NCBI RefSeq assembly: GCF_025371035.1
Contig: NZ_JANZXB010000008.1
Span: forward strand, 150,707-214,706
DNA: 64,000 bases
Source: Sphingomonas sp. LC-1
GTDB lineage: Bacteria; Pseudomonadota; Alphaproteobacteria; Sphingomonadales; Sphingomonadaceae
Direction of reading: 5' to 3'
Shown piece after piece: positions 45,800-54,721 of the stretch (its first letter is position 1; each line of letters begins with the position of its first letter). The notes under the pieces are model-generated. The model was not told the origin of the DNA and made no database searches. It was given only the letters and a program-made list of their open reading frames with translations. A program made the translations under genes and the position numbers.

Positions 45800-47674
45800 T
45801 CATTTCAACATCTGATTCATTTGATTGTTCAGCGCCGTAAGATCGATGTAATGGATGTTGCCATCTTGCGTTCTCGCAAAAAGCGCGCCGTCCAGTTCGG
45901 CTAATTCCGTGGCCCAGATCCCCCTGTCAAAAACGGAAAGATTTTGGTCGCCCTCAAGCCTCAAGACACTCTCAGATCGAGGCGCTAGGATGTGAACTGC
46001 CCCGTCACTCGCAGCTATCGCTAGCAAACCGTTTTTCAGCACGATCGCGTCCCTGACAGCGTCTTCGACTTCATCGCGCCTTGTATCTGGAGTTTCTATC
46101 TTCCAGAGACGTTGGATAGGTATTTTGATTGGAACTTTCCCAGGAAAGATTCGGTAGCCAGCGCCATCAGAACCGAACACCACTATGTCAGTCCCGAGGC
46201 GCACAGGGGCCTTGAATTGCATGCCAGCTCGACGATTCGGCACTCGCTCAGCCAGCTTGATGAGGCTCGCGCGCGAATCTAACCCTGCGGTCTGCCGCCA
46301 ATTAGATCCGAAGCGTCGTAACCATTTCGCGGTAGGATAGGCTCGCCCTTCCTGCATGTCTCGGCCGACAGCGACAACCAGATCGTCGCTGATCAAGACA
46401 AGACCATTGACCCGCCACTCGTCGCTCTTTGTGCAAGGCGAAGACAGGCAAATTGGAGTGCACTGCTTATCATCATTTCCTAAGAAACAAGCTCCATTTT
46501 CGGCTCCTACCAACAAACCACCGCTGACCGCCTGGATAGCGTAAACACTCCCGAGTTGGATTGAGACCCGATGCTCAATCTGTAACTTAGGGGTTTCATT
46601 CGAGATCAATATCCGACCAACCGACACCCCACCAGCAACATCGTCTTGAGTCATTGCGGTAGTCCGAAATCGCGGTGGCAAGAGCGCCTCACCTATAGCG
46701 ATCCTCGCATCGGATAAAGACGCCAGTGTATTTATGCGACCAGCAAACGGCGTCTTGTTCGGAGTACAGCGCCACTTAGTCCAGTTCGAATTGGCGGTAA
46801 GCAAACAAAATTCTGCGTTTTTGTATTTGATGCTTGCTGACAACAATTCCTTGGGTGACAGCGCGACCATCGCAGTAAATAACGCTTCCCGCTCAACTAC
46901 TCGGGAAGAAAGCGGGCTTCCAGCCCTTACAGCTGGAGCAAGCTTCGAGCAACCACCGGACCAAGAGTGCGCATACTTTCTCGATCGGGCAATTTCGTTG
47001 CCAAACTCCTCCGATGTGCCGAAAAGCCCACTGCTACGCCCAAGTATTGTTTGGGAACTAACGCCTTGACTGATCTTTTCTCCCCGTACTCCTCTAATTG
47101 GAGCAGCCGCCGAGTGTATGCCTAGCAATTGGGCATCCGCACCACGAGTCATTACCGGACTACCTGACCAGCCTTCCACCGTTGCTGGACTGCATGAATA
47201 GAAAAAGCTCGACCCGCATACATCGCGTATCACGCACCCGGCATGCTTGCCGTCACCCCTGTTGATAACTACCTTTTGACCGACTGATGCCTTTGCAAGT
47301 CTGCCGCTGATACCCAAAACCGGAAGTGGAGAGCCCAAATCCAGTATTGAGAATACAACAAAATCCGACTGGAATGACGTTGATTGCGACGAGAACGGTG
47401 CAGCGTACAGATTTCTCGCTGCATCCGGTGTAATTAATTGCTGCCCATCTGAACTGACAACATACACCGCTTCCCCCTTAGCCAGGTGACCATCTACAAT
47501 TTCGGCAAGACAGTGCCGCGCTGTAAACAAGTTGGCGCCGATCCGCACTCCGTGACAAAACGGCTCAGAAGATGGTGACCGTGCTGAAAGCGACACCGCC
47601 TCGATCGTCGCTGGTGGATCTGCGGCACCCAACAGGAATGCAGCGCAAAGAGCGAAGATAGCCCGACGCCGCAT
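45800..47674 (-). CDS. Secreted trypsin-like serine protease with C-terminal propeller-like region
   Basis: 624 residues. Signal peptide MRRRAIFALCAAFLLGAADP. The N-terminal ~200 residues form a trypsin/chymotrypsin-fold domain: catalytic His in FTARHCLAE (canonical TAAHC), Asp in FQSDFVVFSI, Ser in VEGWSGSPVM, with paired cysteines. Residues about 270-620 hold repeated beta motifs (ILISNE, AVSGGLLVGAENG, NGLVLISDDLVVAVGRD, DIVVFGSDGAGYRIF, NGLLAIAASDGAVHIL) resembling a beta-propeller. GC content and codon use are lower than in neighbours, a sign of transfer. Three bases after the partner gene. Function unknown. Confidence 0.85.
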   Translation of the reverse strand: MRRRAIFALCAAFLLGAADPPATIEAVSLSARSPSSEPFCHGVRIGANLFTARHCLAEIVDGHLAKGEAVYVVSSDGQQLITPDAARNLYAAPFSSQSTSFQSDFVVFSILDLGSPLPVLGISGRLAKASVGQKVVINRGDGKHAGCVIRDVCGSSFFYSCSPATVEGWSGSPVMTRGADAQLLGIHSAAAPIRGVRGEKISQGVSSQTILGRSSGLFGTSEEFGNEIARSRKYAHSWSGGCSKLAPAVRAGSPLSSRVVEREALFTAMVALSPKELLSASIKYKNAEFCLLTANSNWTKWRCTPNKTPFAGRINTLASLSDARIAIGEALLPPRFRTTAMTQDDVAGGVSVGRILISNETPKLQIEHRVSIQLGSVYAIQAVSGGLLVGAENGACFLGNDDKQCTPICLSSPCTKSDEWRVNGLVLISDDLVVAVGRDMQEGRAYPTAKWLRRFGSNWRQTAGLDSRASLIKLAERVPNRRAGMQFKAPVRLGTDIVVFGSDGAGYRIFPGKVPIKIPIQRLWKIETPDTRRDEVEDAVRDAIVLKNGLLAIAASDGAVHILAPRSESVLRLEGDQNLSVFDRGIWATELAELDGALFARTQDGNIHYIDLTALNNQMNQMLK

Positions 47675-47677
47675 GGC

Positions 47678-48376
47678 TCAGACCGGGCAGATGTTGCGGT
47701 CATTTTTGCGGCCAATAGGTACAAAGCAGATCCGTCGAATGGCTCCGGCGTTTGGACCGCTCCCATAAGTACGAACCACTGCATCAACTCGTCTTGATGC
47801 TGAGTAAGGATCACGCTTAAAAAAAGTATTGATGAGGAATTGAATGACCGGTTTGCCTATCCATTCAAACGCGAGAGGGATGAAGGCAGCCGCCTCTGTG
47901 TCCTTTTTTTCGATAACACCTTCGTGCTCGTCGATGCGATCAAGCCAGATTCCCAGTTCGCTTACATTATAGTTCGGCGCAACAGCAGTTCTAAGGTCAC
48001 TCACGGTCACACTTGTAGGCAGGTCCACGTCGACGATAACATTCCGCCGCCCATTGACAGCCCTTATTGATGCCGAAAGATTATCACCGAACGCTTGATT
48101 TTGCTCTGTAAGTTTGTAGAGCCGCGGTGGATTTGGCTTAGTGGTTCGCCCCTTCCAAGCGCCTACCACTGTGGTGCAAACACTCGCAACGCTCACCCCA
48201 TCCACGAGTGAAATTTTGGCTGCCTCTGCTGCTTCGCAAGCTTTCGTGGCATCATTGGAGGCAGACGTCACTGCAGTACTGTTCGCTGAGATCTGGGAAA
48301 ACAAAGGAGCGGGCGTCAAAGTCATCGCTATAAGACCAGCGAGCGTCAATTTCGAACAACGTACATCGAAAGACAT
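47678..48376 (-). CDS. Secreted protein, partner of the trypsin-like protease
   Basis: 232 residues. Signal-peptide-like N-terminus (LTLAGLIAMTLTPAPLFS), an Ala/Ser/Thr-rich stretch with C50 and C71, a middle part with NVIVDVDLPTSVTVSDLR, and a hydrophobic segment FIPLAFEWIGKPVIQFLINT (about 175-195) before a basic region. Not recognised. GGAGG five bases before ATG 48376 fixes the start; a TATATA box with TTCAGG 17 bases upstream is a candidate promoter. Cotranscribed with the protease; AT-richer than the chromosome around it. Confidence 0.75.
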   Translation of the reverse strand: MSFDVRCSKLTLAGLIAMTLTPAPLFSQISANSTAVTSASNDATKACEAAEAAKISLVDGVSVASVCTTVVGAWKGRTTKPNPPRLYKLTEQNQAFGDNLSASIRAVNGRRNVIVDVDLPTSVTVSDLRTAVAPNYNVSELGIWLDRIDEHEGVIEKKDTEAAAFIPLAFEWIGKPVIQFLINTFFKRDPYSASRRVDAVVRTYGSGPNAGAIRRICFVPIGRKNDRNICPV

Positions 48377-49001
48377 AGACGCCTCCAATAATCCAACATC
48401 GTGGAAGATAAGCTGGCTTTATATAGATGATTGCACGTTTTTCCTGAATCAGCAAGGATTCGGTATAGGGTGAATACGGCTAATAACAGGTCATGCGCCG
48501 GGAACCATCATGAGCCCATGCAAACGGCTTGCCGAACCACCTCAATGGGTGACTTGGTGGGACGAGATGCGGCGCCAATGGCAGCTAGCCTGACATTCGC
48601 CTCCGAATCGGACATTCTCCTACCGGCCAGAGTCGGTCATGGACCATGGCACCCTCGTCAGGCCGGAGTCGAAAGCGGTCAGTCGAGTGTCGATTTAGGA
48701 ACGACAGCTTTGTCCCGTGACCTTCCGGTCGGTGTCGACCAGCTCAAGACATTCAGGGGCGTTGATGTGAGCGTCGGCTTTTGGCAAGAGGCGCCGCTCG
48801 ACACGCTGCAGGCGAACGACAGCAAAGTCCCACATCATGTCCTTATCAAACAATGTTGGCATTCCTGCATACAATCGCGTTTGAAACAGGCGATGGCCCC
48901 TGATCCGCAAAAAAAGGATAGCGATTTATTCCTGCGAAGGCGCGTCAGTCGGATGGAATTGATAATGCTGCTGCGAGCTGTGCGGCAGCAGCATTGAGTT
49001 A
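48377..49001. other. Gap upstream of the protease cassette
   Basis: About 620 bases with no supported gene. A 188-codon plus-strand frame (48431-48997) and a 71-codon minus-strand frame (48695-48910) are open, but neither has a recognisable domain or a convincing ribosome-binding site. It contains the protease-cassette promoter at its left end and a hairpin at 48964-48995. Confidence 0.5.
48964..48995 (-). terminator. Hairpin after the relaxase operon
   Basis: Perfect 11-bp inverted repeat AATGCTGCTGC / GCAGCAGCATT with a 10-base loop, 7 bases beyond the last stop of the minus-strand operon. There is no T-run. Confidence 0.5.
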
Positions 49002-49490
49002 TCAGCACCAGGTCTGCAAATTGACTTGGCTTCCCACTTCAGCGCCATCGCGAACCAGCACCGCCAGCTTCGCGGTCGCGCGGTCGCATCCGGCCGCCAG
49101 CGACGCCGGCCGACCCCGCACCTGCACGATCTCGCCCGGCAGCACCTTGAAGTAGGACTGAGCCCCGTCTTGCGGCACGATCACCGCGCGAGCCTTGCCG
49201 GGGACGAGCGACAGGCGACATCCCGTCGAAACGTAGCAGACGGTATCGCGCGGCAGCATGACGGTGATCCCGGTCATGACGGGGACGTCGTCTTCGCCGA
49301 CGGCGAATTCGAGATAGACAAGATCAACCTGGGCTTCGACCGCTGTGCGACCGAACGCAATTCGCTGGTGGGGATCGAGCGGATCACCGGCCATGATCAT
49401 CAGGCCGGGTTTCATGGTCTTGTTGCCGAGCAGAAGCTTGGAAACCGCAGCGACATGGGCGCGAACGTGGGCGGTCTGGTCGGGGTTCAT
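49002..49490 (-). CDS. Hypothetical protein, last gene of relaxase operon
   Basis: 162 residues, apparently soluble and beta-rich (VDLVYLEFAVGEDDVPVMTG, ITVMLPRDTVCYVSTGC, GEIVQVRGRPASL). Not recognised. AAGGAAG eight bases before ATG 49490 decides the start. 35 bp downstream of the small membrane-protein gene, same strand. Confidence 0.7.
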   Translation of the reverse strand: MNPDQTAHVRAHVAAVSKLLLGNKTMKPGLMIMAGDPLDPHQRIAFGRTAVEAQVDLVYLEFAVGEDDVPVMTGITVMLPRDTVCYVSTGCRLSLVPGKARAVIVPQDGAQSYFKVLPGEIVQVRGRPASLAAGCDRATAKLAVLVRDGAEVGSQVNLQTWC

Positions 49491-49525
49491 GGTCTGTCTT
49501 CCTTGTTTCATCCCCACCACGGGGA

Positions 49526-49879
49526 TCACATCGACTTGCCCATCCCCCTCATCTTCTCCCCTCCACTGTGATCGCGCCGTCGATCGGCCCGCGCGGCGGG
49601 CGGCTTGTGTGGGAACGAGCACCCCGGTCCTATGTGAAGCTGCACCGCGATCCGCCGCAGGACAGCACGGTCGAGCGCGTGCGCCCCATCAGCGACACGC
49701 ACCGCTAGGACCCGCTCGACGGCCGCCGGACAGATGACGGCGGCGACCGCCATCACACCTCGCGTACCCGGCCCACCCGCCGCGTGCTGCCAGCGCTGGC
49801 CAGCCAGCAGGAACAGCGGAAAGGCAATGACGAGCGCCCAATACGCCTGCCACAGCAGGCGGGGCATCGGCACCGTCAT
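49526..49879 (-). CDS. Small membrane protein in relaxase operon
   Basis: 117 residues. Two hydrophobic segments (LLWQAYWALVIAFPLFLLAG and GVMAVAAVICPAAVERVLAV), then a charged, His/Arg-rich tail. ATG 49879 overlaps the stop of the upstream gene (ATGA), which is the main support. Not recognised. Confidence 0.6.
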   Translation of the reverse strand: MTVPMPRLLWQAYWALVIAFPLFLLAGQRWQHAAGGPGTRGVMAVAAVICPAAVERVLAVRVADGAHALDRAVLRRIAVQLHIGPGCSFPHKPPAARADRRRDHSGGEKMRGMGKSM

Positions 49880-50433
49880 GACCGATCATCCCCGCCCGCC
49901 GGGCCGGATGCCGCGCCGCGCTCGCCGTGGATCAACAGGCGGATGGCCCGGACCAATCCGTCGGCGCGTTCGTGCGCCGTTCGCCACGGCACCTCTTCAA
50001 TGCGAAGATGACGCGCCGTCAGCCGGAACCCCGAAGCGGCGGTGCCATCCCGCTTGTCCGGTGTCGGCACGAGCCACAGGCCAGCGTCGACATCGGCCCA
50101 GAGCGTCAGCATCCAGTGCCAGGTGACCCGCCCGCCGTGCCACAGGCCCAGTGCGAAGCCCGGCATCGCGTCCGCCGCCGGTGTCCTGATGATCAACGCA
50201 TCGGACCGCGTCTCCACCAGCGCACTGTCCATCGCCGCGATGGAGGTGGCGAGATTGCCGAATGTAGTCGTGACCAGCAAGTGGTTCGCTTCGCTATACA
50301 GGCAGCCGGCCAGCGGCAGGCCGAGGTCGGCCGGCATCTCGGCCAGCCGCCACCCCGCTGAATGCACCAGTGTCCGCACGACGTGCGAGTTCATCGCCTG
50401 GCCGATCCGCGGCCAGGGTTCGTTATCGTTCAT
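49876..50433 (-). CDS. Hypothetical protein, paralogue of 51140-51661
   Basis: 185 residues. AGGAAA upstream of ATG 50433 supports the start. Shares with the 173-residue protein of this operon the pattern GLWLVP..., a variable stretch, then ERADG[LI][VY]RA near the C-terminus, plus a LY/hydrophobic-rich middle. No known domain. No catalytic motif seen. Confidence 0.72.
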   Translation of the reverse strand: MNDNEPWPRIGQAMNSHVVRTLVHSAGWRLAEMPADLGLPLAGCLYSEANHLLVTTTFGNLATSIAAMDSALVETRSDALIIRTPAADAMPGFALGLWHGGRVTWHWMLTLWADVDAGLWLVPTPDKRDGTAASGFRLTARHLRIEEVPWRTAHERADGLVRAIRLLIHGERGAASGPAGGDDRS

Positions 50434-50480
50434 GATGTTTCCTGATGATGGTGTTGGTTCGCCAGCGTGCGCCGGCGTGG

Positions 50481-51140
50481 TCAGGCTTGCCACCAGTCGG
50501 CCTGGAACTGGCGAAAGGCGTTGCCGACCAGGGCATGGGCCTTGTCGGTGGCAAGCGGCGTCACCCATTCGCCAAAGCCCAGCGGCGTCAGTCGCCTGGG
50601 TCCAGCAAGGAGAGCGTGAACGTGCGGCGGGCTTGCACTCCCGGCGCGGTGGGGGGCATGCTGAACCAGCAGCACGGCCACCTCGAACGGATCGACGATC
50701 AACCGGCGGGTGAAGTCGCGGACCAGTTCATATTGCTCGTGCAGCCGCGCCGTCGGGAAGGTGAAGGTCAGATAGGCCAGCAGCGCCTTGGCCTTGACCG
50801 GCAGTTCTGCGTCGACCGTCTCCATCAGGACACGCGGGTCGGACAACCGGTCATCCGCCCCCGGCGGCAGCAGCACCTCAGCCCGCGCGGCGGTCAGTGT
50901 CCAGGGCGGCGTGTCGGGCGGCGCACCGACGGTCAGTTTGGCGGCGGCAAAGGCCGCCGCGCTGTTCAGGTGTCCGCGGAAGCTGGGTCGCAGGCAGCCA
51001 TACATGACGCGGGTCGCCTCGCGATCGGCATCGTCGCCGGTCAGCACGAGCCAGCTATGTGGGTTCGCCGGATCCGGCAGACAGCCCGGGTTGACCTCGA
51101 CGCTGGGTGTTGCCGCTGCGCGCTTGGCCTTTGTCCGCAT
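50481..51140 (-). CDS. Small HUH-like protein related to MobA/MobL relaxases
   Basis: 219 residues. The C-terminal half reads like the HUH core of MobA/MobL relaxases: FTFPTARLHEQYELVRDFTR, VLLVQHAPH, PPHVHALLAGPRRLTPLGFG, then a Trp-containing last helix (FQADWWQ). The metal motif H-V-H and preceding QHAPH are present; an N-terminal catalytic-tyrosine motif is not obvious. It lies directly after the 173-aa gene (ATGA overlap) in the relaxase operon. It could be an accessory nickase, a regulator, or a decayed relaxase. Confidence 0.65.
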   Translation of the reverse strand: MRTKAKRAAATPSVEVNPGCLPDPANPHSWLVLTGDDADREATRVMYGCLRPSFRGHLNSAAAFAAAKLTVGAPPDTPPWTLTAARAEVLLPPGADDRLSDPRVLMETVDAELPVKAKALLAYLTFTFPTARLHEQYELVRDFTRRLIVDPFEVAVLLVQHAPHRAGSASPPHVHALLAGPRRLTPLGFGEWVTPLATDKAHALVGNAFRQFQADWWQA

Positions 51141-51661
51141 CAGATCGCACCTTGCGGGTAGAGGCGTTCCGCCAGATCAGACGCGGCGCGGTAGATGCCG
51201 TCGGCGCGTTCGGCGAGCGTTGCATAGGGCGGCACCAGATAGAGTTCGAGACCGTGCGCCTCCAGCCGGATCGCCCCGCCAAACCCGGCCGGCACCAGCC
51301 ACAGGCCGCCATCATCGTGGCGGTAGAGCGCCAGGTCCTCAAGCTTGAAGGGGGTGAGGCCGCCGCCCGCCAGCACGACATCGATCGACACCGGCAGCAG
51401 GTCACCGCCGGTCAGACAACAGCGCACCAGCATCACGTCGATCGACTGGGCGGCGGCGAGCCGTTCGATCTTGCTGCGGAACATCGGCGGCGCGACACAG
51501 GTCAGCGCCACGACGACTGACTGGGCGTCGTACAGAACGCTGTCGGCGGGCATACCGCCGCCCGATATCAGCGCGGGCACCTCGGGCTTGCCGAAACCGG
51601 TGGCGAGATAGTGGAGAAGCACGTGCGGCAGCGAGTGCACAGGGGTAGTCAGAAAATCCAT
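51140..51661 (-). CDS. Hypothetical protein, paralogue of 49876-50433
   Basis: 173 residues, first gene after the relaxase. Starts MDFLTTPVHSLPHVLLHYL. C-terminal GLWLVPAGFGGAIRLEAHGL and ERADGIYRAASDLAERLYP match the 185-aa neighbour in pattern. Soluble, mixed alpha/beta. Unknown function; the duplication inside one operon suggests two subunits or partners of one assembly. Confidence 0.72.
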   Translation of the reverse strand: MDFLTTPVHSLPHVLLHYLATGFGKPEVPALISGGGMPADSVLYDAQSVVVALTCVAPPMFRSKIERLAAAQSIDVMLVRCCLTGGDLLPVSIDVVLAGGGLTPFKLEDLALYRHDDGGLWLVPAGFGGAIRLEAHGLELYLVPPYATLAERADGIYRAASDLAERLYPQGAI

Positions 51662-51771
51662 TGCAGTACCGAAGCTTAAGGGTCGCGGACCGAGCGATCC
51701 GGACAAGCCCCTCCAATCTTTTTCATCGATCTTCAGCAGCTCAAAAGCCCAGCGTCCCCTTACTGCAGCCT

Positions 51772-54468
51772 TTATCTTTCCTGTCCTTTTTTACTCGTCT
51801 GGCTTGTCACGCCAACGGCAGGGCCTCTGCTTCCGGTACGTCGTTTTCCACCCGACATACCGGATTGAGGGTAAGCCGCCTGCCGGTCGCCAACGGCTGC
51901 GACCGCCTGGCCGAGCAAACCGGTCGACTTGCCTTTCGACGCACGATTGGCGGGCGATGGCTCCGGAACGTCTATGGGCGACGTGGCGGCGAGCTCTTCG
52001 GCGCCAGCAGCCGGTGCAACCGTCGCTTTCCATCGGCGCCTGGCCTGGATTGTCGACAGCGTCTGGAGCAGCTCGACATCCTGCAGACTGTCGATATCCG
52101 CCAGCGTGCGTGATTGTCCGCCGTCAGCACCACGATCCGCGACGGTGAGCGCTTGCCCAAAGCCCTCGCCGGGCAGGATCGACCTGCCGCCATGGTCCTG
52201 ATGCATCAGGTCACGGGACACAGCTGCCGATGCCGCCGCGATCTTGCGACGCTCGCGCTCGGCCAACAGCAACTTCTGGATTTCAGGTTCGTCGCCGAGC
52301 AGGCGGAACAACCGGTGGATCGCGGACGGGACCGTCTCGTCGATGGCATACCCGCCCGGGACGAAACGCAGGTGCCCATGGCTTCGGCGATGCTTGATCA
52401 GCCATGTGAACAGGCGCTCGTCAACCTGCGGTCGATAGGCCGGCGATATCGGCTTGAGCGGTTTCAGCTTGGCAGGATCAGCTGGGATGTATCGCAACCG
52501 TTCACGCCCATTGCCCGTGACCGCGACAACCTCAGCCCACGCCTTCTCGACCTTGCCGTCGAGGTCCTCCAGCCGCGCTGCCGCGCGAGCCTGCTGAGGG
52601 GTCGGTGCCACGATGGCGTCGATTTCGCCCAGCCACGCGCGGGCCTCGTCCTGAACCGATGGGCTAGCGGTGCCGACACGCAACACCGTCTCGGCGCGTG
52701 AGCGCACCATCCGCTCGACGACGGCGACCAGCCCCGCTTGGCACCGCCGTGTCACGGCAGCGTTTGCGAGTTCCTGCCAATGGGCTGTCGCCTTCAGGGA
52801 AGCGGCCAAAATTCGTTGACTGAGTTGGATCGCAGCCTTGAACCCATTCTCGAGCCGGTCGAGATCGGCCTGCTCCAGAAGCAGCCGCATCTCATCATTG
52901 TACCGGATATGGGCGTTTCGGGTGCCGGCAGCTGTGACCTCGCCCCTGGCCTCGCTGGCGGTGATGGCGGAGCCGAGATGCTCCATCGGTGTCAGCCGAA
53001 TCCTGGCATCCCGATAAGGCCCCGTCACGTAGACGGGGCTGCCCGCCCGGCCATCCACGACCTTGTTGACGATGTCGACATAGCGCTTGCGCAACGCTTT
53101 GACGTAGCGTTGACCAGCCACAAAATGGGAAACGGCCTTTTCGCCGTCCTTCGGCACGTCCCGGGTCGACTCCGCAATCTTGTTCTGGCGATAAGGGTAA
53201 CAGAACTTGCCGTTTCGCTTGCGCTCGGAATATTCGAAGTCCCAGCAGCCGTCGCCTTCGAAGGGCTGGCGAGGTTTGCGCTCGTCATTGATCTCCTTCG
53301 CCGTCAGCCAGCGTGCCGGCCGATCATAGCCATCGATGTGGAAGTGAAAGTTGTCGGGGTCGTTCGTGGCATCAGGGCGGTGGATCGCGGCGACGTACAT
53401 CCAGCCTTCCGCGGCCAGATGCTCGCAAAAACGTTCGAGCGCCAGGCGCCGTTCGGCCGGCTTCAGACCGCGTGGAAACTCGCCGACGAAACGGGTCTGG
53501 ATGCGCCCGCATGGTCCCGCCTTCCAGTTCGGCCGTGCGGCCTTGGGCAGGTCTTTTTGGTCATCACACCACACCAGCCGGTCATAGGCCTCTTCCAGGT
53601 TGACCTTGGCGATGTCGACGATGGTATTGACAAGGGCGTTGCCTTTGGCCTTCGCTTTCGCCTCCTGGGCGAGCCGCTTCTGCTGCAGCGTCACCGCGGC
53701 CTTGCGCACCCATCCCGGTGCATCTTGCCGAGTGGCCAGCAGCATCCAGTCATCGGCATAGTGCGTCGAAACCTGCAGCGTCCCGCCCTTGGCTTGTCGC
53801 TCGCAACGCTCGGCCGCCTCGAACAGGCTGCGTTCCCGCGTCCGCCCGCCGGGGATGTTGCTGATGATGGCGAGGTGGTTCTGCAGCCGCCGGTCTTCGT
53901 CCATGTCGAGCATGTCGATCAGCAGCGCGGTGTCATTCTTCTCCACGGCGGTGACACGGGTAATATAGTCGAGATGGGTTTCGAAGTCGGCGACACCGCC
54001 GCGGGTCACATAGCTGTGGTGGGCCGCGGCGATGCCGCTTCGGTCGGGATAGCGCGGGTGGGTACGCCCATCCTTTGCGCAGGGGACGACGGTGCGACTG
54101 ATCCGCACCATGTCGAAATGCGGGATCCGCACAGGCCCGGTCTGGCGCCGATCCGCCGAGAGCGGGCTTGCCCGCGAGAAGTCGACTGACGTCGTCCGCC
54201 CACCACCGCTGCCGGCATTAGCGATGCGCTGTCGAATCTTGGTGGCTTCGCGCGAGGGTGAGAACGTATGCGAGCCGGCGTCGGATGTTACCCGAACGCG
54301 ACCAGGTGAGACAGCTTCCCCGGGCTCGATCTCCCGCTTGCCGAAGCCCCCGCGTCGCAAGTTCGCGCCGATCGCCTCGCGATCCTCGCGGGCCAGCCGC
54401 CGTAGCAGCGCCTGCAGCTGATGCGCATATTGCGGATAGGCAGGTTGTGGGTCGGCACCGCTGGTCAT
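51772..54468 (-). CDS. MobA/MobL-family relaxase (MOB-Q-like)
   Basis: 898 residues. Nicks oriT and pilots the strand in conjugative mobilization. Probable catalytic-tyrosine region HLDYITRVT (about 170); a long insertion; then RIQTRFVGEFPRGL, ERFCEHLAAEGW and the HUH motif NFHFHIDGY (about 375), typical of MobA/MobL. The Arg/Lys-rich C-terminal half has coiled-coil character and a disordered tail. No helicase or primase domain was recognised. ATG 54468 is chosen for its charged start; ATG 54498 and 54561 are alternatives. Six co-directional genes follow this lead position. Confidence 0.85.
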   Translation of the reverse strand: MTSGADPQPAYPQYAHQLQALLRRLAREDREAIGANLRRGGFGKREIEPGEAVSPGRVRVTSDAGSHTFSPSREATKIRQRIANAGSGGGRTTSVDFSRASPLSADRRQTGPVRIPHFDMVRISRTVVPCAKDGRTHPRYPDRSGIAAAHHSYVTRGGVADFETHLDYITRVTAVEKNDTALLIDMLDMDEDRRLQNHLAIISNIPGGRTRERSLFEAAERCERQAKGGTLQVSTHYADDWMLLATRQDAPGWVRKAAVTLQQKRLAQEAKAKAKGNALVNTIVDIAKVNLEEAYDRLVWCDDQKDLPKAARPNWKAGPCGRIQTRFVGEFPRGLKPAERRLALERFCEHLAAEGWMYVAAIHRPDATNDPDNFHFHIDGYDRPARWLTAKEINDERKPRQPFEGDGCWDFEYSERKRNGKFCYPYRQNKIAESTRDVPKDGEKAVSHFVAGQRYVKALRKRYVDIVNKVVDGRAGSPVYVTGPYRDARIRLTPMEHLGSAITASEARGEVTAAGTRNAHIRYNDEMRLLLEQADLDRLENGFKAAIQLSQRILAASLKATAHWQELANAAVTRRCQAGLVAVVERMVRSRAETVLRVGTASPSVQDEARAWLGEIDAIVAPTPQQARAAARLEDLDGKVEKAWAEVVAVTGNGRERLRYIPADPAKLKPLKPISPAYRPQVDERLFTWLIKHRRSHGHLRFVPGGYAIDETVPSAIHRLFRLLGDEPEIQKLLLAERERRKIAAASAAVSRDLMHQDHGGRSILPGEGFGQALTVADRGADGGQSRTLADIDSLQDVELLQTLSTIQARRRWKATVAPAAGAEELAATSPIDVPEPSPANRASKGKSTGLLGQAVAAVGDRQAAYPQSGMSGGKRRTGSRGPAVGVTSQTSKKGQER

Positions 54469-54595
54469 GGCGTACAGTGTCCTGTGGCGCTGCCCCATTC
54501 TCAAGGGGGCGCCCCCGGCCTCGAACAAAAAATGCCTTCCGGAGCCGGAGGTGGAGGACATGAGGGGCGTCGCCGAACCAACGGTCGGTCAGTCC

Positions 54596-54645
54596 CCCGC
54601 AAAAAGGTGGTCACCACCCTTTTTGCGCTGTTGCGCCCTAAAAAC
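54596..54645. other. Putative origin of transfer (oriT)
   Basis: Inverted repeat GCAAAAAGGTGGT / ACCACCCTTTTTGC (54599-54626, one-base asymmetry) followed by TTGCGCCCTA. RSF1010/pTi-type MOB-Q nick regions have a hairpin followed by (G/T)TGCGCCCT. It sits about 130 bp upstream of the relaxase start, the usual place for oriT. Confidence 0.55.
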
Positions 54646-54721
54646 CTTGCCCGGGCTTCTTCTGTTTCCTCCTATCGGTTCTTGAAGGCATCTGACCTTT
54701 GCCGATCCTGATTGGCGAGGG

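Noticed and set aside
48431-48997. 188-codon plus-strand open frame upstream of the relaxase operon end
   Set aside because: No recognisable domain, no good ribosome-binding site, and it faces into the operon's terminator-like hairpin.
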